From CAZTAK01 sp964611585 (GTDB taxonomy: Bacteria > Pseudomonadota > Alphaproteobacteria > SHVP01), in the NCBI GenBank assembly GCA_964611585.1, contig CAZTAK010000005.1:1-64000 (forward strand): a DNA stretch of 64,000 nucleotides, written 5' to 3'. Position numbers and translations under genes: made by a program. The notes beneath the pieces were generated by a model, which was not told the origin of the DNA, did not search any database, and saw nothing but the letters and a program-made list of their open reading frames with translations. Below are positions 8,336 to 18,366 of this stretch, in pieces. How positions within the stretch are numbered: the first letter of the stretch is position 1; every line of letters begins with the position of its first letter.

Positions 8336-11300
8336 GTGAACCTGATCCGGATGGCCATCGAGCGCCCGACCGCGGTCCTGTCGGCGGTCTTGATGGTCGT
8401 TCTGTTCGGATGGGTTGCGCTCGAACGGATCCCGATTCAGATGGCGCCCGATGTGCGCCAGCCCGTCATCCGCGTCTCCACCAACTGGCCCGGCGCGGCG
8501 CCGGCCGAGGTCGAGCGCGAAATCGTCAACCGCCAGGAGGAAGTGCTCAAGGGCCTCGAGGGCTTGCAGCGCATGACCGCGACCGCCAACAACAATCAGG
8601 GCTCGATCCAGCTCGAATTCGGCGTCGGTCAGGACATGAGCCGCGCGTTACTGCTGGTCGCCAACCGCCTCGACCGCGTTTCGAGCTATCCCGAGGAGGC
8701 CAACAAACCGACACTTTCGACCTCGGGCACCGAAGATAATTCCATTGCCTGGTTTGCGTTGCGGCGCACCGACGGCTCGGACGAAGACCTGACCGCCTAC
8801 GGCGACTTCCTGGAAGAAGTGGTGCAGGAGGAGATCGAGCGCGTCGAAGGCGTGTCCGGCGTCAACGTGTGGGGCGGAACCGAACGCGAAATGCGGATCG
8901 AGATCGATCCGGCCCAGCTTGCGCGTTATTCGCTGACGGTCGGCGAGGTGGTCAACCGCCTGCGCGCGGCCAATACCTCGATGACGGGCGGTGACGTATC
9001 CGAAGGCAAGCGCCGCTATGTCGTGCGCACCGAGGGCGATTTCACTTCGCCCGAACAGGTGCGCTCCATCATCTTGCGCAGCGAGTACCGCGACGGCGCC
9101 GTCAGCCGGGTTTCGGTTGGCGACATCGCCACCGTGACGGTTCAGTTCAAGCGGGTCAACGTGGTCTCCCGCAACTTCGGCAAACCGTCGATGACCATGA
9201 GCATCACCCGCGAGCAGGGCTCGAACGTCATCGACACCATGGCGGCGATCCAGGATTCCGTGCGCAGGCTGGCCGAGGGGCCGCTGCGCGACGTCGGCCT
9301 CGAGATCGTGCAGATTTTCGACGAGACCGACTACATCGAATCCGCCATCGGCCTGGTGATGCAGAACATCGTCATCGGCGGGGCGCTGGCGGTCATCGTC
9401 CTGCTGCTGTTCTTGCGGTCGTGGCGGCCAACACTGGTGATCGCGCTGGCGATTCCGGTTTCGGTGGTGGGATCGTTTGTCGCCATGGCGGCGTTAGGGC
9501 GTTCTCTCAACATCATCAGTCTCGCCGGCATTGCGTTTGCAGTCGGCATGGTGGTCGATGCCGCCATTGTCGTGCTCGAAAACATTTTCCGGTTGCGCCA
9601 GGAGGGGATGGAGCGCAGGCGCGCCGCCTTCGAAGGGGCGCAGCAGGTGTGGCCCGCCGTGCTGGTTTCGGCGCTGACCACGGTGATGGTGTTCATTCCG
9701 ATCCTGGTGATGGAGCTCGAAGCCGGGCAGTTGTTCCGTGACATCGCGGTGGCGATTTCGGTGGCCGTGCTGTTGTCGCTGGTGGTCTCGATCACGCTGG
9801 TTCCGGCGCTCGCCAATGGCCTGCTGGGATCGAGGGTCAAGACCGCGGGCACCATGTTCCCGGTGCCCGGCGTCGATAAGTTCGCGCGCGGTTTTTCCTG
9901 GTTCTGGATTGCGTTCGCCCGCGCCATGGTGCGCAGCAAAAGTGGGGCGGTGGCCGCGATCGCGGTCATTACCGCCAGCGCCGTCGTCTTCGCGTTTTGG
10001 GCCGCGCCCAAGCTCGATTACCTGCCGACCGGTAACCGCAATTTCGTCTTCGGATTCATTCAGCCGCCATCCGGATACAATCTCGATACCACGGCGACGA
10101 TCACGCGCCGGGTCGAGGACGAAACCCAGCCCTACTGGCTGGTATCCGGCGTCGATCCTAACGCCGATATCGAGGGGGTGCCGCCGCTCAAGCATTTTTT
10201 CACCATTGCGTTGCAGGGCCGCGCCTTTATTGGCGGCACCTCGGCCGACGAGACCCGCGCCGCCGAGATCATCCCCCTGATGCAGAACCCGCCGCGGTCC
10301 GAACCGGGGACGCTGGCCTTCATGTTCCAGCCTTCATTGTTCGGACGCTCGGTCGGCGGCGGCCGCAACATCAACCTCGACATTTCCGGCGGCGATCTGA
10401 AAATCCTGTTCGAAGTCGGGCGCGAGGCCTACGACCGTATTCAGGAGGTGCTGCCCTTCAGCGAGGGCCATCGCACGCGGCCGCGGCCGGGCCTCGATTT
10501 CGGTGCGCCCGAGGTGCGCGTGCTGCCCGACCGGTTGCGGCTTGCCGATAACGGGCTCTCGGCGCGCGATCTCGGCCAGTCGATCGATACCTTCAACGAT
10601 GGCCTGCGCGTCGCCGAGGTCAACTTCGACGGCAAGCGCATCGACCTGACGCTGGCCGGCCCGCGCCAGTTGCGCGAGGAAACCCAATCCATCGGCGCGC
10701 TGCCGGTGGTGACCCGCGACGGACGCATCGTTTCGGTCGATTCCCTCGCCGATGTGATCGTCACTTCGGGCCCGACACAGATCCGGCGCATCGAACGCGA
10801 ACGCACGGTCACGCTGTCGGTGTCGCCCAACCGCACCATGCCGCTCCAGGAGGCGATGACGCTGTTGCAGGAGCGCGTGATCGAACCGATGGAGGCGGCT
10901 GGCCTGCCGCCCGGTGTCGAGTTCAATATCTCCGGCACCGCCGACAAACTGACCCAGACCTGGGACGTGCTGGTCGTCGATCTGCTGCTCGCGCTGGTGA
11001 TCGTTTACCTGGTGATGGCGGTGCTGTTCGAAAGTTTCATCTATCCGGTGATCATCCTCCTGTCGGTGCCGGTGGCGGCGGCAGGCGGCCTCGCCGGTCT
11101 CGGCATACTCAATACGTACGTCAACCAGCCGCTCGACATGCTGACGATGCTGGGATTCGTGATTCTAATCGGCATTGTCGTCAACAACGCGATCCTGCTG
11201 GTCCACCAGACGCTCTATCTGATCCGGCGCCAGGGGTTGGCGGCGGACGAGGCGATCACCCAGGCGACACGCAACCGCATCCGGCCGATCTTCATGTCAA

Positions 11301-11521
11301 CCCTGACGAGCGTGTTCGGGATGTTGCCGCTGGTGGCGTTTCCGGGCGCGGGCTCGGAGCTCTACCGTGGCCTGGGTTCGGTGGTGCTGGGCGGGCTCGC
11401 CTTGTCGGCGGTGCTGACGATGGCGATCGTGCCGCCGATGATGTCGATTACGGTCGGGGTGATCGAAAGCCGGCGCGCCCGGCGGAAAGGGGTGCAGGCG
11501 ACGCCGGCCCCGGCAGTGTAA
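8336..11521 (+). CDS. RND-family efflux pump, inner-membrane permease
   Basis: A 1061-residue AcrB/MexF-like transporter. It starts with the typical N-terminal helix (IRMAIERPTAVLSAVLMVV), has two large periplasmic loops, and two blocks of membrane helices including the DAAIVVLENIFR stretch, which carries the proton-relay acidic pair region, and the C-terminal GIVVNNAILLVHQ. GTG 8336 is used because translation from it gives the family N-terminus directly. It forms a tripartite pump with the adaptor upstream; no outer-membrane TolC gene is in the window. The substrate is unknown. The overall layout resembles the multidrug (HAE-1/HAE-2) group rather than heavy-metal pumps. Confidence 0.93.
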   Translation: MNLIRMAIERPTAVLSAVLMVVLFGWVALERIPIQMAPDVRQPVIRVSTNWPGAAPAEVEREIVNRQEEVLKGLEGLQRMTATANNNQGSIQLEFGVGQDMSRALLLVANRLDRVSSYPEEANKPTLSTSGTEDNSIAWFALRRTDGSDEDLTAYGDFLEEVVQEEIERVEGVSGVNVWGGTEREMRIEIDPAQLARYSLTVGEVVNRLRAANTSMTGGDVSEGKRRYVVRTEGDFTSPEQVRSIILRSEYRDGAVSRVSVGDIATVTVQFKRVNVVSRNFGKPSMTMSITREQGSNVIDTMAAIQDSVRRLAEGPLRDVGLEIVQIFDETDYIESAIGLVMQNIVIGGALAVIVLLLFLRSWRPTLVIALAIPVSVVGSFVAMAALGRSLNIISLAGIAFAVGMVVDAAIVVLENIFRLRQEGMERRRAAFEGAQQVWPAVLVSALTTVMVFIPILVMELEAGQLFRDIAVAISVAVLLSLVVSITLVPALANGLLGSRVKTAGTMFPVPGVDKFARGFSWFWIAFARAMVRSKSGAVAAIAVITASAVVFAFWAAPKLDYLPTGNRNFVFGFIQPPSGYNLDTTATITRRVEDETQPYWLVSGVDPNADIEGVPPLKHFFTIALQGRAFIGGTSADETRAAEIIPLMQNPPRSEPGTLAFMFQPSLFGRSVGGGRNINLDISGGDLKILFEVGREAYDRIQEVLPFSEGHRTRPRPGLDFGAPEVRVLPDRLRLADNGLSARDLGQSIDTFNDGLRVAEVNFDGKRIDLTLAGPRQLREETQSIGALPVVTRDGRIVSVDSLADVIVTSGPTQIRRIERERTVTLSVSPNRTMPLQEAMTLLQERVIEPMEAAGLPPGVEFNISGTADKLTQTWDVLVVDLLLALVIVYLVMAVLFESFIYPVIILLSVPVAAAGGLAGLGILNTYVNQPLDMLTMLGFVILIGIVVNNAILLVHQTLYLIRRQGLAADEAITQATRNRIRPIFMSTLTSVFGMLPLVAFPGAGSELYRGLGSVVLGGLALSAVLTMAIVPPMMSITVGVIESRRARRKGVQATPAPAV

Positions 11522-11703
11522 GCGGCGGGCCGGCGCAGCGCTAAACCCGCCCCATCCGGATGGTGCCCTTGGCCCGCAGGCGGTTGCGCCCCTTGCCGTC
11601 CGATTCGAATGCCGCCAACGCCGCGGCGGAATAGGCGTTGCCGCGCCCGTCCGCGCCTGCCCGGGCATGGCGGCCTGTTTCAGCCGGGACCCGGGCGCCG
11701 CGC

Positions 11704-12609
11704 TTACGGTGCGCCGTCGATGGTCAGCGTACGCAGGACGTAGGCGCCGCCCCGGTTGGTAAGCGCGACGCCGTCGAAGTTGTCGCGGAAGGCGCGGTCG
11801 GAGATTTCGAGCATCGCCTGGCCGTCGATCTCCACCGTCATCACGCCGTCGCCGCTGCGCTGCCAGGTAACGAGGTAGGTCTTGTTGGCGGTCAGCACGG
11901 ACTGGTCGCGCCGCGAATCGATGATGGCGGTTCCGCGTGCGGTTTCGCGCAGCAGTTCGACGCCTGCGCCCGGCACCAGCGAAAGCCTGTAGCGAATGCG
12001 CCGGTCCGATCCCTGATAGACTAAAAGGTCGAACCGGTCGCGCGGCTCCGCGGCGGTAATTTCGGCATTGACCGCAAAGGCGCTGGCAACGCGCACCGGC
12101 AAATAGATTTCGCCGACACGCGCCGGCCCGGTTTGGGCCTGGCTCTGGCCGCCGCCGTTGTCGTCGCCGTCGTCCAGCGCTTCGTTCAGGATCAGCCCGA
12201 TAATGCCGACCACCACGTCGCGCTGGCTCGTGTCCCCGCCGCTGTCCTGGCGCGGCGCCGGAGCGCCGGTCGCCTCGCTCACCAGGCCGCCGCCGCGCGC
12301 CATGTAGAACTCGCCGGCCGCAACCACCCACCGCGGATTGCGGGTGAAATCCCCATCGCGGAAATCTTCCGTCACCAGGCGGTTCCGCCACGGGTAATCG
12401 TAGTGCCGCAGCACGCTGCGCAAGTCGCGCAGAAACTGCGGCACCGCGGCCCGCGACCGTTCGGCGTCGTCGATCAGCGGCCGCAATTCGTCGATCAGGG
12501 CTTGCGCGCGGTCGCTGTCGGCGGGCAGGGCCTCGTAGCGCTGAGCCGTGGCTGCACCCGCCAGAACAACACCCGTCCCCAGAACCAGAGCAAAGATCAG
12601 CTTCGCCAT
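11704..12609 (-). CDS. secreted hypothetical protein with C-terminal jelly-roll-like domain
   Basis: A 301-residue protein. The ATG at 12609 has GGGAGGA seven bases upstream and is followed by a clear signal peptide ending in GAATAQ (about residue 22). The first half is helical and acidic. A low-complexity acidic stretch rich in D and G sits near 155-165. The last 110 residues alternate beta strands with repeated R/Y pairs and end in TLTIDGAP, which resembles a concanavalin-like or DUF1080-like fold. No enzyme motif is seen. It diverges from the ThDP enzyme at 12770. The opposite end runs into a noncoding-looking tail (11522-11703). Confidence 0.6.
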   Translation of the reverse strand: MAKLIFALVLGTGVVLAGAATAQRYEALPADSDRAQALIDELRPLIDDAERSRAAVPQFLRDLRSVLRHYDYPWRNRLVTEDFRDGDFTRNPRWVVAAGEFYMARGGGLVSEATGAPAPRQDSGGDTSQRDVVVGIIGLILNEALDDGDDNGGGQSQAQTGPARVGEIYLPVRVASAFAVNAEITAAEPRDRFDLLVYQGSDRRIRYRLSLVPGAGVELLRETARGTAIIDSRRDQSVLTANKTYLVTWQRSGDGVMTVEIDGQAMLEISDRAFRDNFDGVALTNRGGAYVLRTLTIDGAP

Positions 12610-12769
12610 GTCGGGTCCTCCCGTCCGGAATTCTGCCCCGACGATATCCCTCCCGCACGCCTGGTGCCACTGTGAGCTTCCCAAATGATGCGGAACCAGG
12701 GTGCCGGTTCCGCTACACTGGCCGCCACAATCCGGACGGGAACGGCACGCGGATAAGAGGGAGAAGCCC

Positions 12770-14500
12770 ATGGCGCCAGCGGATGCGGAATTCACGGTTG
12801 CGGCGGGCAGCGTCGCCGATTCGTTCCTGGCGCTTCTGAAGAGCCGCGGCGTCGATTATCTGTTTGCCAACGCGGGCACCGACTTCCCCTCCATTGTCGA
12901 GGGGCTGGCGCGCGCGCGGGTAAACGGAAGTGCCGTTCCGGTGCCGGTCACGGCGCCCCACGAGAACGCCGCCGTCGGCATGGCGCACGGCTATGCCCTG
13001 ATAACCGGGCGGGCGCAGGCGGTGATGGTGCACGTCAATGTCGGCACCGCCAACGCGGTGGCCGGACTGATCAACGCCGCCGGCGAGAACGTCCCTTTGT
13101 TGCTGGCGGCGGGGCGCAACCCGATTTCCGAATCGGGCCGTCCGGGCACGCGGTCGTGGTTCATTCACTGGCCGCAGGAGGTGTTCGATCAAGCCGCGAT
13201 GGTGCGCGATTACGTCAAGTGGCAATACGAACTGCGCCACGAATCCGATCTCGAAACGGTGGTCGACCGCGCCCTCCAGATTGCCCACAGCGATCCCATG
13301 GGGCCGGTCTATCTCACCCTGCCGCGCGAGGTGCTGGCGGAGGAGCGCGGCGATGCGGTCTTCAGCGCCGAGACGCGGCTTGCCCCCGCGGCGCCGGCGG
13401 CGCCCGACCCGGAGGCCCTCCAAACCTGCGCCGCCTGGCTCGCCGTAGCCGAGCGCCCGGTGATCCTCACCAACACGCTCGGCCGCAACCCCGAGTCGGT
13501 GGCGGCGCTGGAATCTCTCGCTGGCCGCTTCGCGATTCCGGTGGCGCAGCCGAACCCGCGTTACATGAACCTGCCGGCCGGTCATTCCATGCATCTCGGC
13601 TATGACGGCAACCGGTTCATCGAGAATGCCGATCTGATCGTGCTCGCCGATTGCGACGTGCCCTGGGTGCCAAGTCTGACGCGGGGGCCCGGCCCGGACT
13701 GCCGCATCGTGCAGATCGGCCCCGATCCGGTTTACGGACGCCTGCCGATTCGCGGATTCAAAAGCGATCTCGCGATTCAGGCCGATGCCGGGCGCGCGCT
13801 CCTCGGCCTCGAGGCGGCGCTGATCGAAAGTGCGCGCATCGAGGGCGCGGCGATCGAAGCGCGCCGCCGGCGCATGGCGCCTGAGCGCGACGAAATCTGG
13901 AGCGCGTATGCCGAAGAATCGGAATCTGAAACCGGCAGCGGCGGCGCCCTCAGTCCGGCGTGGGTGACGGGAAAGCTATGGGAGGCGTGCGGCGTCGAGG
14001 CCACCTACATCAGCGAATATCCGATGCGTGCACAGTGGCTGCCACTGGACCGGCCGGCGGCCTTTTTTGCGGTGCCGCCCGCGGGCGCGCTCGGCTGGGG
14101 GCTCGGGGCCGCGCTCGGGATCAAGCTGGCGCTGGGCGACAAGCTGGTGGTGGCCGGAGTCGGCGATGGTGCCTACATGTTCAACAATCCCGCCGTGATG
14201 CACCAGATCAGCGCCGCCTACGACCTGCCGATCCTGACGGTGGTGTTCAACAACCGGCGCTGGAACGCGGTCCGCAACGCCACCCTGCAAATGTATCCCG
14301 ACGGCGAAGCGGCGCGTCTCAATGAAGGCATGCCGCTTGCGGAACTGACGCCCTCGCCCGATTTCGAGCTCTATGCCCAGGCCTCCGGCGGTTTTGCGGC
14401 CCGCGTGGAAACGCCCGATCAGTTCGCACCGGCGCTCGAACAGGCGCTCCACAGTGTCCGTCACGACCGCCGCCAGGCGCTTCTGAACGTGATGACCTGA
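12770..14500 (+). CDS. thiamine-diphosphate-dependent enzyme (acetolactate synthase / benzoylformate decarboxylase superfamily)
   Basis: A 576-residue three-domain ThDP enzyme. The N-terminal Pyr domain has the cofactor-activating glutamate in the APHENAA motif (near residue 65). A central nucleotide-like domain follows. The C-terminal PP domain carries the GDG...NN ThDP/Mg motif, with GDGAYMF at about 465 and FNNRRWN about 25 residues later. The residues match the 2-oxo acid decarboxylase/acetolactate synthase-like group, but the exact substrate is not readable. ATG 12770 has GGGAGAAG upstream. A LysR regulator follows on the same strand, suggesting substrate-dependent control. Confidence 0.88.
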   Translation: MAPADAEFTVAAGSVADSFLALLKSRGVDYLFANAGTDFPSIVEGLARARVNGSAVPVPVTAPHENAAVGMAHGYALITGRAQAVMVHVNVGTANAVAGLINAAGENVPLLLAAGRNPISESGRPGTRSWFIHWPQEVFDQAAMVRDYVKWQYELRHESDLETVVDRALQIAHSDPMGPVYLTLPREVLAEERGDAVFSAETRLAPAAPAAPDPEALQTCAAWLAVAERPVILTNTLGRNPESVAALESLAGRFAIPVAQPNPRYMNLPAGHSMHLGYDGNRFIENADLIVLADCDVPWVPSLTRGPGPDCRIVQIGPDPVYGRLPIRGFKSDLAIQADAGRALLGLEAALIESARIEGAAIEARRRRMAPERDEIWSAYAEESESETGSGGALSPAWVTGKLWEACGVEATYISEYPMRAQWLPLDRPAAFFAVPPAGALGWGLGAALGIKLALGDKLVVAGVGDGAYMFNNPAVMHQISAAYDLPILTVVFNNRRWNAVRNATLQMYPDGEAARLNEGMPLAELTPSPDFELYAQASGGFAARVETPDQFAPALEQALHSVRHDRRQALLNVMT

Positions 14501-14604
14501 TCCCACCCCCTGCGACGTCTCGTCGCTTGACGCCGGCGCGCGAGGTGACAAGGATTGGACGCGCCCGGTTGCACCGGAATCGGGCAGGAAAAGTTTAGTA
14601 CGTC

Positions 14605-15576
14605 ATGATGGCTCTGCATCAGTTGCGGATCTTCTGGACCGTGGCGCAGGCCGAATCGCTCACCCGTGCCGGAAAGCAGCTCAGCCTTTCCCAACCGTCG
14701 CTTTCGCAGCAGCTTGCCAAACTCGAAGAGGCCGTTGGCGCTCAGCTGTTCGACCGCAAGCCGGGGCAAATGGAATTGACCGACGCGGGCCGGTTCCTGT
14801 TGCGCAAGGCCGAATTGATCCTCGCCGGCGTCGATGAAGCCACCACCGGACTTCAGGAATACGCCTGCGGTTCGCGAGCCTACATCGGCCTTGCCGGGCT
14901 CAATTCGGTGATGCGGGTTTTGGTGCCGGAAGCGCGGCGCATCGTCGTCGAGGGCCTTGCCGGTCTGGAGCTCGACGTCCACGAGGTTTCACCCGCCGAC
15001 GCCATGGAAATGCTGTACGGCCACCGGGTCCAGATAGCGCTGCTGGATGCGAATTCAATCGCGAGAAACACTTCCGCATTCAATCAGATTTCGATTTTGT
15101 CGGATCCCTATGTGCTGGCGGTCCCGTCGGGCATCGATCTTGGGTCCGTCGTCAATCCTGCGACCGACCTGCCCGAAGCGGAGCGGTCGATCCTCAACAC
15201 CTGTATCAACTTCGACTTCGGCTCCCAGTATTCCCGCCATGTCGAACAGTGGTTCCAGAACGTGCTGCCGCGCCATACGGTCGCCGCTCAGACCCGCACC
15301 TACGAGGTCGCGCTGGCGATGGTGAAGGCCCGCATGGGGGTGTCGCTGGTGCCGGCGCTGACGGTCGCCAAGGATGAATCGGCGGGACACGGCCTGACGC
15401 TCTATGCGGTCGATCATCCCGAACGCGAAATCGTCGCGCTGGTGCCCTCGCAATACCTTCATGCCCAGCCCTACGCTGCGTTTCTGGAGGCGTTGCAGGA
15501 AGCCGCGCGTAACGTAAAGATGCCGGCAATCGAGGCCATGCCGCCATTTCTGGATTCAACCAACAGGGCGGCCTAG
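14605..15576 (+). CDS. LysR-family transcriptional regulator
   Basis: A 323-residue LTTR. The winged helix-turn-helix is at residues 3-62 (LHQLRIFWTVAQAESLTRAG, then LSQPSLSQQLAKLE), followed by the linker helix and a periplasmic-binding-like effector domain (about 90-300). Two ATG codons sit back to back at 14605 and 14608. It lies 104 bases downstream of the ThDP enzyme on the same strand, so it may regulate that gene or the SDR downstream. The effector is unknown. Confidence 0.9.
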   Translation: MMALHQLRIFWTVAQAESLTRAGKQLSLSQPSLSQQLAKLEEAVGAQLFDRKPGQMELTDAGRFLLRKAELILAGVDEATTGLQEYACGSRAYIGLAGLNSVMRVLVPEARRIVVEGLAGLELDVHEVSPADAMEMLYGHRVQIALLDANSIARNTSAFNQISILSDPYVLAVPSGIDLGSVVNPATDLPEAERSILNTCINFDFGSQYSRHVEQWFQNVLPRHTVAAQTRTYEVALAMVKARMGVSLVPALTVAKDESAGHGLTLYAVDHPEREIVALVPSQYLHAQPYAAFLEALQEAARNVKMPAIEAMPPFLDSTNRAA

Positions 15577-15928
15577 CCGCAGTCGCTCAATGCGCCAATC
15601 GGGGCCTGGGCGGCGCCGCCGGGCTCATTTCGGCGGCAAGACCGGCGTCTTCGAAGGCGCCCGGCCGGGGCCCGCTCGCGACGGTGAACCCGGCGACGAT
15701 ACCCTTGATGAGGGATCGATTTCGACCCTTGGAGCCGGCGGAATCGGGATTGAGAGTCGAGAGGAACTCACTATCAAATTGTTCGCCCGGTGGTGCTCGC
15801 CACCATTGGGGGATTGATGTGTGCGGGGTCGAAAGGCCACAGTCGCATCACCGGAATCGTTGGTCGCCGGTGGCTGGTTGCGCCGGTCGAACCGCTGCCG
15901 TTAATACAGAGCATCAGGCGAGGAATTC
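15577..15928. other. 352-base intergenic region
   Basis: No convincing gene is present; the open frames here are shadows. It must contain the promoter of the SDR starting at 15929. An AGGCGAGGAATTC ribosome site precedes that start. No strong hairpin terminator is visible after the LysR gene. Confidence 0.4.
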
Positions 15929-16621
15929 ATGCCCAGATTTGCAGACATTGTGGCGCTGGTTACGGGTGCCGCCTCCGGCATCGGCCGGGCGACCGCACGG
16001 CGGTTTGCGGAAGAAGGAGCGCGGGTGGCGGCCGCCGACATCGCGCCGTTCGAGGATGCGGTGCGCGCCGAATTTGGCGCAGACGCGCTTTGCCTCGAAC
16101 TCGACGTGCGCGACAGCGCCGCGTGGGCGGCGGCGATCGATGCAGTGACCGGAAAATTCGGCCGCCTCGACGTGCTGGTGAATTCAGCCGGCATCNNNNN
16201 NNNNNNNNNNNNNNNNNNNNNNNNNNNNNNNNNNNNNNNNNNNNNNNNNNNNNNNNNNNNNNNNNNNNNNNNNNNNNNNNNNNNNNNNNNNNNNNGATGG
16301 CCGGGGCGCCCGCCCTACGGCATGAGCAAGGCGGCGATCTCGCAGTTCACCAAATCGGTTGCCGTCCGATGTGCCCGCGAAAAGCTCGGCATCCGCTGTA
16401 ACTCGGTGCTGCCGGGGCCGATTGCAACGCCGATGCTGGTGCCGCAATCGGGCGCGGCAAAGCTGGGCGGCGATGGCCGCGCCGGCACCGCCCATGTCCC
16501 GCTCGACCGTTATGGCGAGCCGGTCGAGGTCAGCAACGCGATCCTGTTTCTGGCTTCCGGCGAAGCGAGTTACATCACCGGGACCGAACTCGTGGTCGAC
16601 GGCGGTATTACCGCCGGTTAG
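15929..16621 (+). CDS. short-chain dehydrogenase/reductase, interrupted by an assembly gap
   Basis: A classical SDR. The NAD(P) motif TGAASGIG is at residues 12-19 and NSAGI at about 85-89. After the gap come YGMSKAA (catalytic Tyr and Lys), the PGPIATPM loop and the C-terminal TGTELVVDGGITAG. The 100-N gap replaces the region containing the catalytic Ser. In other SDRs about 55-65 residues separate NAG from YxxxK, but only about 35 fit here, so the real gap is probably nearer 180 bases. The substrate is unknown; DUF-free single gene with its own promoter region. Confidence 0.88.
   Translation: MPRFADIVALVTGAASGIGRATARRFAEEGARVAAADIAPFEDAVRAEFGADALCLELDVRDSAAWAAAIDAVTGKFGRLDVLVNSAGIXXXXXXXXXXXXXXXXXXXXXXXXXXXXXXXXXXWPGRPPYGMSKAAISQFTKSVAVRCAREKLGIRCNSVLPGPIATPMLVPQSGAAKLGGDGRAGTAHVPLDRYGEPVEVSNAILFLASGEASYITGTELVVDGGITAG
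16196..16295. other. assembly gap, 100 N placeholder, inside SDR gene
   Basis: Exactly 100 N inside the SDR at 15929-16621. The frame is preserved by chance of the placeholder length; the missing stretch should be longer and should encode the catalytic serine. Confidence 0.99.
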
Positions 16622-16789
16622 CGCGCCTGCGGCATAACGGCGCGGAGGGCGAGCGGTGGCTTCAACTGGGTGCGGCCAAAGCGCGGCGCTATGGTTTGAA
16701 GGCCGTGCCTCGGGCGGCGTTCCTTGCAACGCCAAACGACGACACCCAAGTAAGGACCGCAACGGGTTGCGCCTTGCGGGAGAACCTCT

Positions 16790-17653
16790 GTGATTACAGT
16801 CAGCGACCCGCACTACACCTATCCGGGGAACGACGCAGAAACGTTGAGCGGCGTGTCTTTCGCGGTCGTGCCGGGCGAGATCTTTGGTCTGCTTGGGCCG
16901 TCGGGGGCGGGCAAGACCACTCTGCAAGGCGTTCTGACGCGACGCAATCGGCGATACCGTGGCGACGTTGGCATCTTCGGACGGGCGTTGCCCGACTGGA
17001 ACTGGAAATACTACCAGCGCATCGGCGTCGGTTTTGAATTTCCGTTTCATTACCTGAAACTGACGGCGCGCGAAAATCTGCGCTTCTTCGGCTCGCTCTA
17101 TCAGGGACCGGTGGCCGACCCGGAATCGCTTCTCGCCATGGTTGGTCTCACCGGCGATGCCGACAAGCGCGTCGGACATTTTTCAAAAGGGATGATGACG
17201 CGCCTTAACTTCGTGCGCGCGCTCGCGCACGATCCCGAACTTCTGTTTCTCGACGAGCCGACCGCGGGCCTCGATCCGGTCAACTCCGCGCAAATCAAGA
17301 AACTCATTCGCGAACGGCAGCAGCGCGGCAATACGGTCATTCTGACGACACACAACATGCACGACGTCGACGAGCTGTGTGACCGGGTCGCGTTTATTGT
17401 CGGTGGCCGGCTTGTCACTATCGATGAGCCCGAGGCCCTCAAGCACCAGCACGGCAAGCGGAGCGTTCGCGTCGAGTACAGCCTGAACGGCAGCGACAAA
17501 GCCGAATCCTTTGCGATCGATACCCTCGCTGAAGACGAGGGCTTCCATGCGCTGCTGCGGGATACACGTGTCCAGACCATTCACAGCCAGGAGGCGACTC
17601 TCGACAAGGTCTTCGCCGAAGTCACGGGCGTCACCCTGACGGCGCCGGAGTAG
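16790..17653 (+). CDS. ABC transporter ATP-binding protein
   Basis: A 287-residue ABC ATPase. It has Walker A GPSGAGKTT (about residues 37-45), a signature-like HFSKGMMTRLNF, Walker B LLFLDEPTAGLDP (about 152-164) and the switch His in TTHNMHD. The C-terminal extension after residue 210 is of the kind found in drug or polysaccharide exporters (CcmA/DrrA-like). The start is GTG at 16790. Two permease genes follow four and four bases apart, so the three form one exporter resembling the three-gene fluoroquinolone-type export systems. The substrate is inferred only as a small hydrophobic compound. Confidence 0.92.
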   Translation: MITVSDPHYTYPGNDAETLSGVSFAVVPGEIFGLLGPSGAGKTTLQGVLTRRNRRYRGDVGIFGRALPDWNWKYYQRIGVGFEFPFHYLKLTARENLRFFGSLYQGPVADPESLLAMVGLTGDADKRVGHFSKGMMTRLNFVRALAHDPELLFLDEPTAGLDPVNSAQIKKLIRERQQRGNTVILTTHNMHDVDELCDRVAFIVGGRLVTIDEPEALKHQHGKRSVRVEYSLNGSDKAESFAIDTLAEDEGFHALLRDTRVQTIHSQEATLDKVFAEVTGVTLTAPE

Positions 17654-17657
17654 GGCG

Positions 17658-18362
17658 ATGGCACGGGTCTGGGGCCTCGTTCTCTGGGAAGTGCGGATAC
17701 AGGCCCGCTATTACATCTATCTGGGTGTGGCGGTGGTGGTGGCGCTGCTGTCCGGCATGATCGCCATCATTCCGTTGGAACTGCCGGCGTCGCAGGTGGC
17801 GTTTCTTCTGTTTACCGAATCCGGTGTTCTTGCCTTCTTTTTCGTCGGCATTCTGGTGCTGATGGAAAAGACCGAGGGAACGCTGAACGCGCTCGGCGTT
17901 ACGCCGACGCCGGCATGGTTATTCGTCCTCGCTCGGTCCGTGTCGCTCACCGTTCTTTCTTTGATCGGCGGCTACGTAATGGTCGCGGTTGATTTCGGAG
18001 ACCGCGCGGACATCGGCGTGGTGCTGTTGGCTCTGGCATTGACCAGCGCCATGGCGGTTCTATGGAGTTTCGTCGTCGTTGCCGGTGTGCCGTCCGTCAA
18101 CGCCTATCTGGCGCGGGCGATACTGCTGATGGTCGTACTGATGCTGCCAATTCTCGGTCTGCTCGGTTTTGTTGACCCATGGTTCATGGCGATCCTTCCC
18201 TCTCACGCCAGCTTGCTGCTGCTCAACGGCGCGGTTGAGCCCGCCTCGCTCGGTCGCCTCGAATGGGTCTACGCCGTTTCCTACCTTTCCCTGTGGATCG
18301 CCATTGGCTGGTTTTGGGCGCTTCGGGCCTTCGATCGTAAGATCGTCGGCGACGGGAACTAA
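17658..18362 (+). CDS. ABC transporter permease (first subunit)
   Basis: A 234-residue membrane protein with six hydrophobic segments. It has no signal peptide and starts with a short amphipathic helix (MARVWGLVLWEVRIQARYYI) typical of ABC-2 permeases. It lies four bases after the ATPase stop. The motif around residues 65-90 (LMEKTEGTLNALGVTPT) is the ABC-2 permease coupling segment. It is the partner of the ATPase at 16790 and the permease at 18367. Confidence 0.88.
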   Translation: MARVWGLVLWEVRIQARYYIYLGVAVVVALLSGMIAIIPLELPASQVAFLLFTESGVLAFFFVGILVLMEKTEGTLNALGVTPTPAWLFVLARSVSLTVLSLIGGYVMVAVDFGDRADIGVVLLALALTSAMAVLWSFVVVAGVPSVNAYLARAILLMVVLMLPILGLLGFVDPWFMAILPSHASLLLLNGAVEPASLGRLEWVYAVSYLSLWIAIGWFWALRAFDRKIVGDGN

Positions 18363-18366
18363 GCCG

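Noticed and set aside
11297..12670. 457-codon antisense frame overlapping the secreted protein gene
   Set aside because: It is Arg/Gly/Ala noise in another frame of the real gene, which has a signal peptide and ribosome site.
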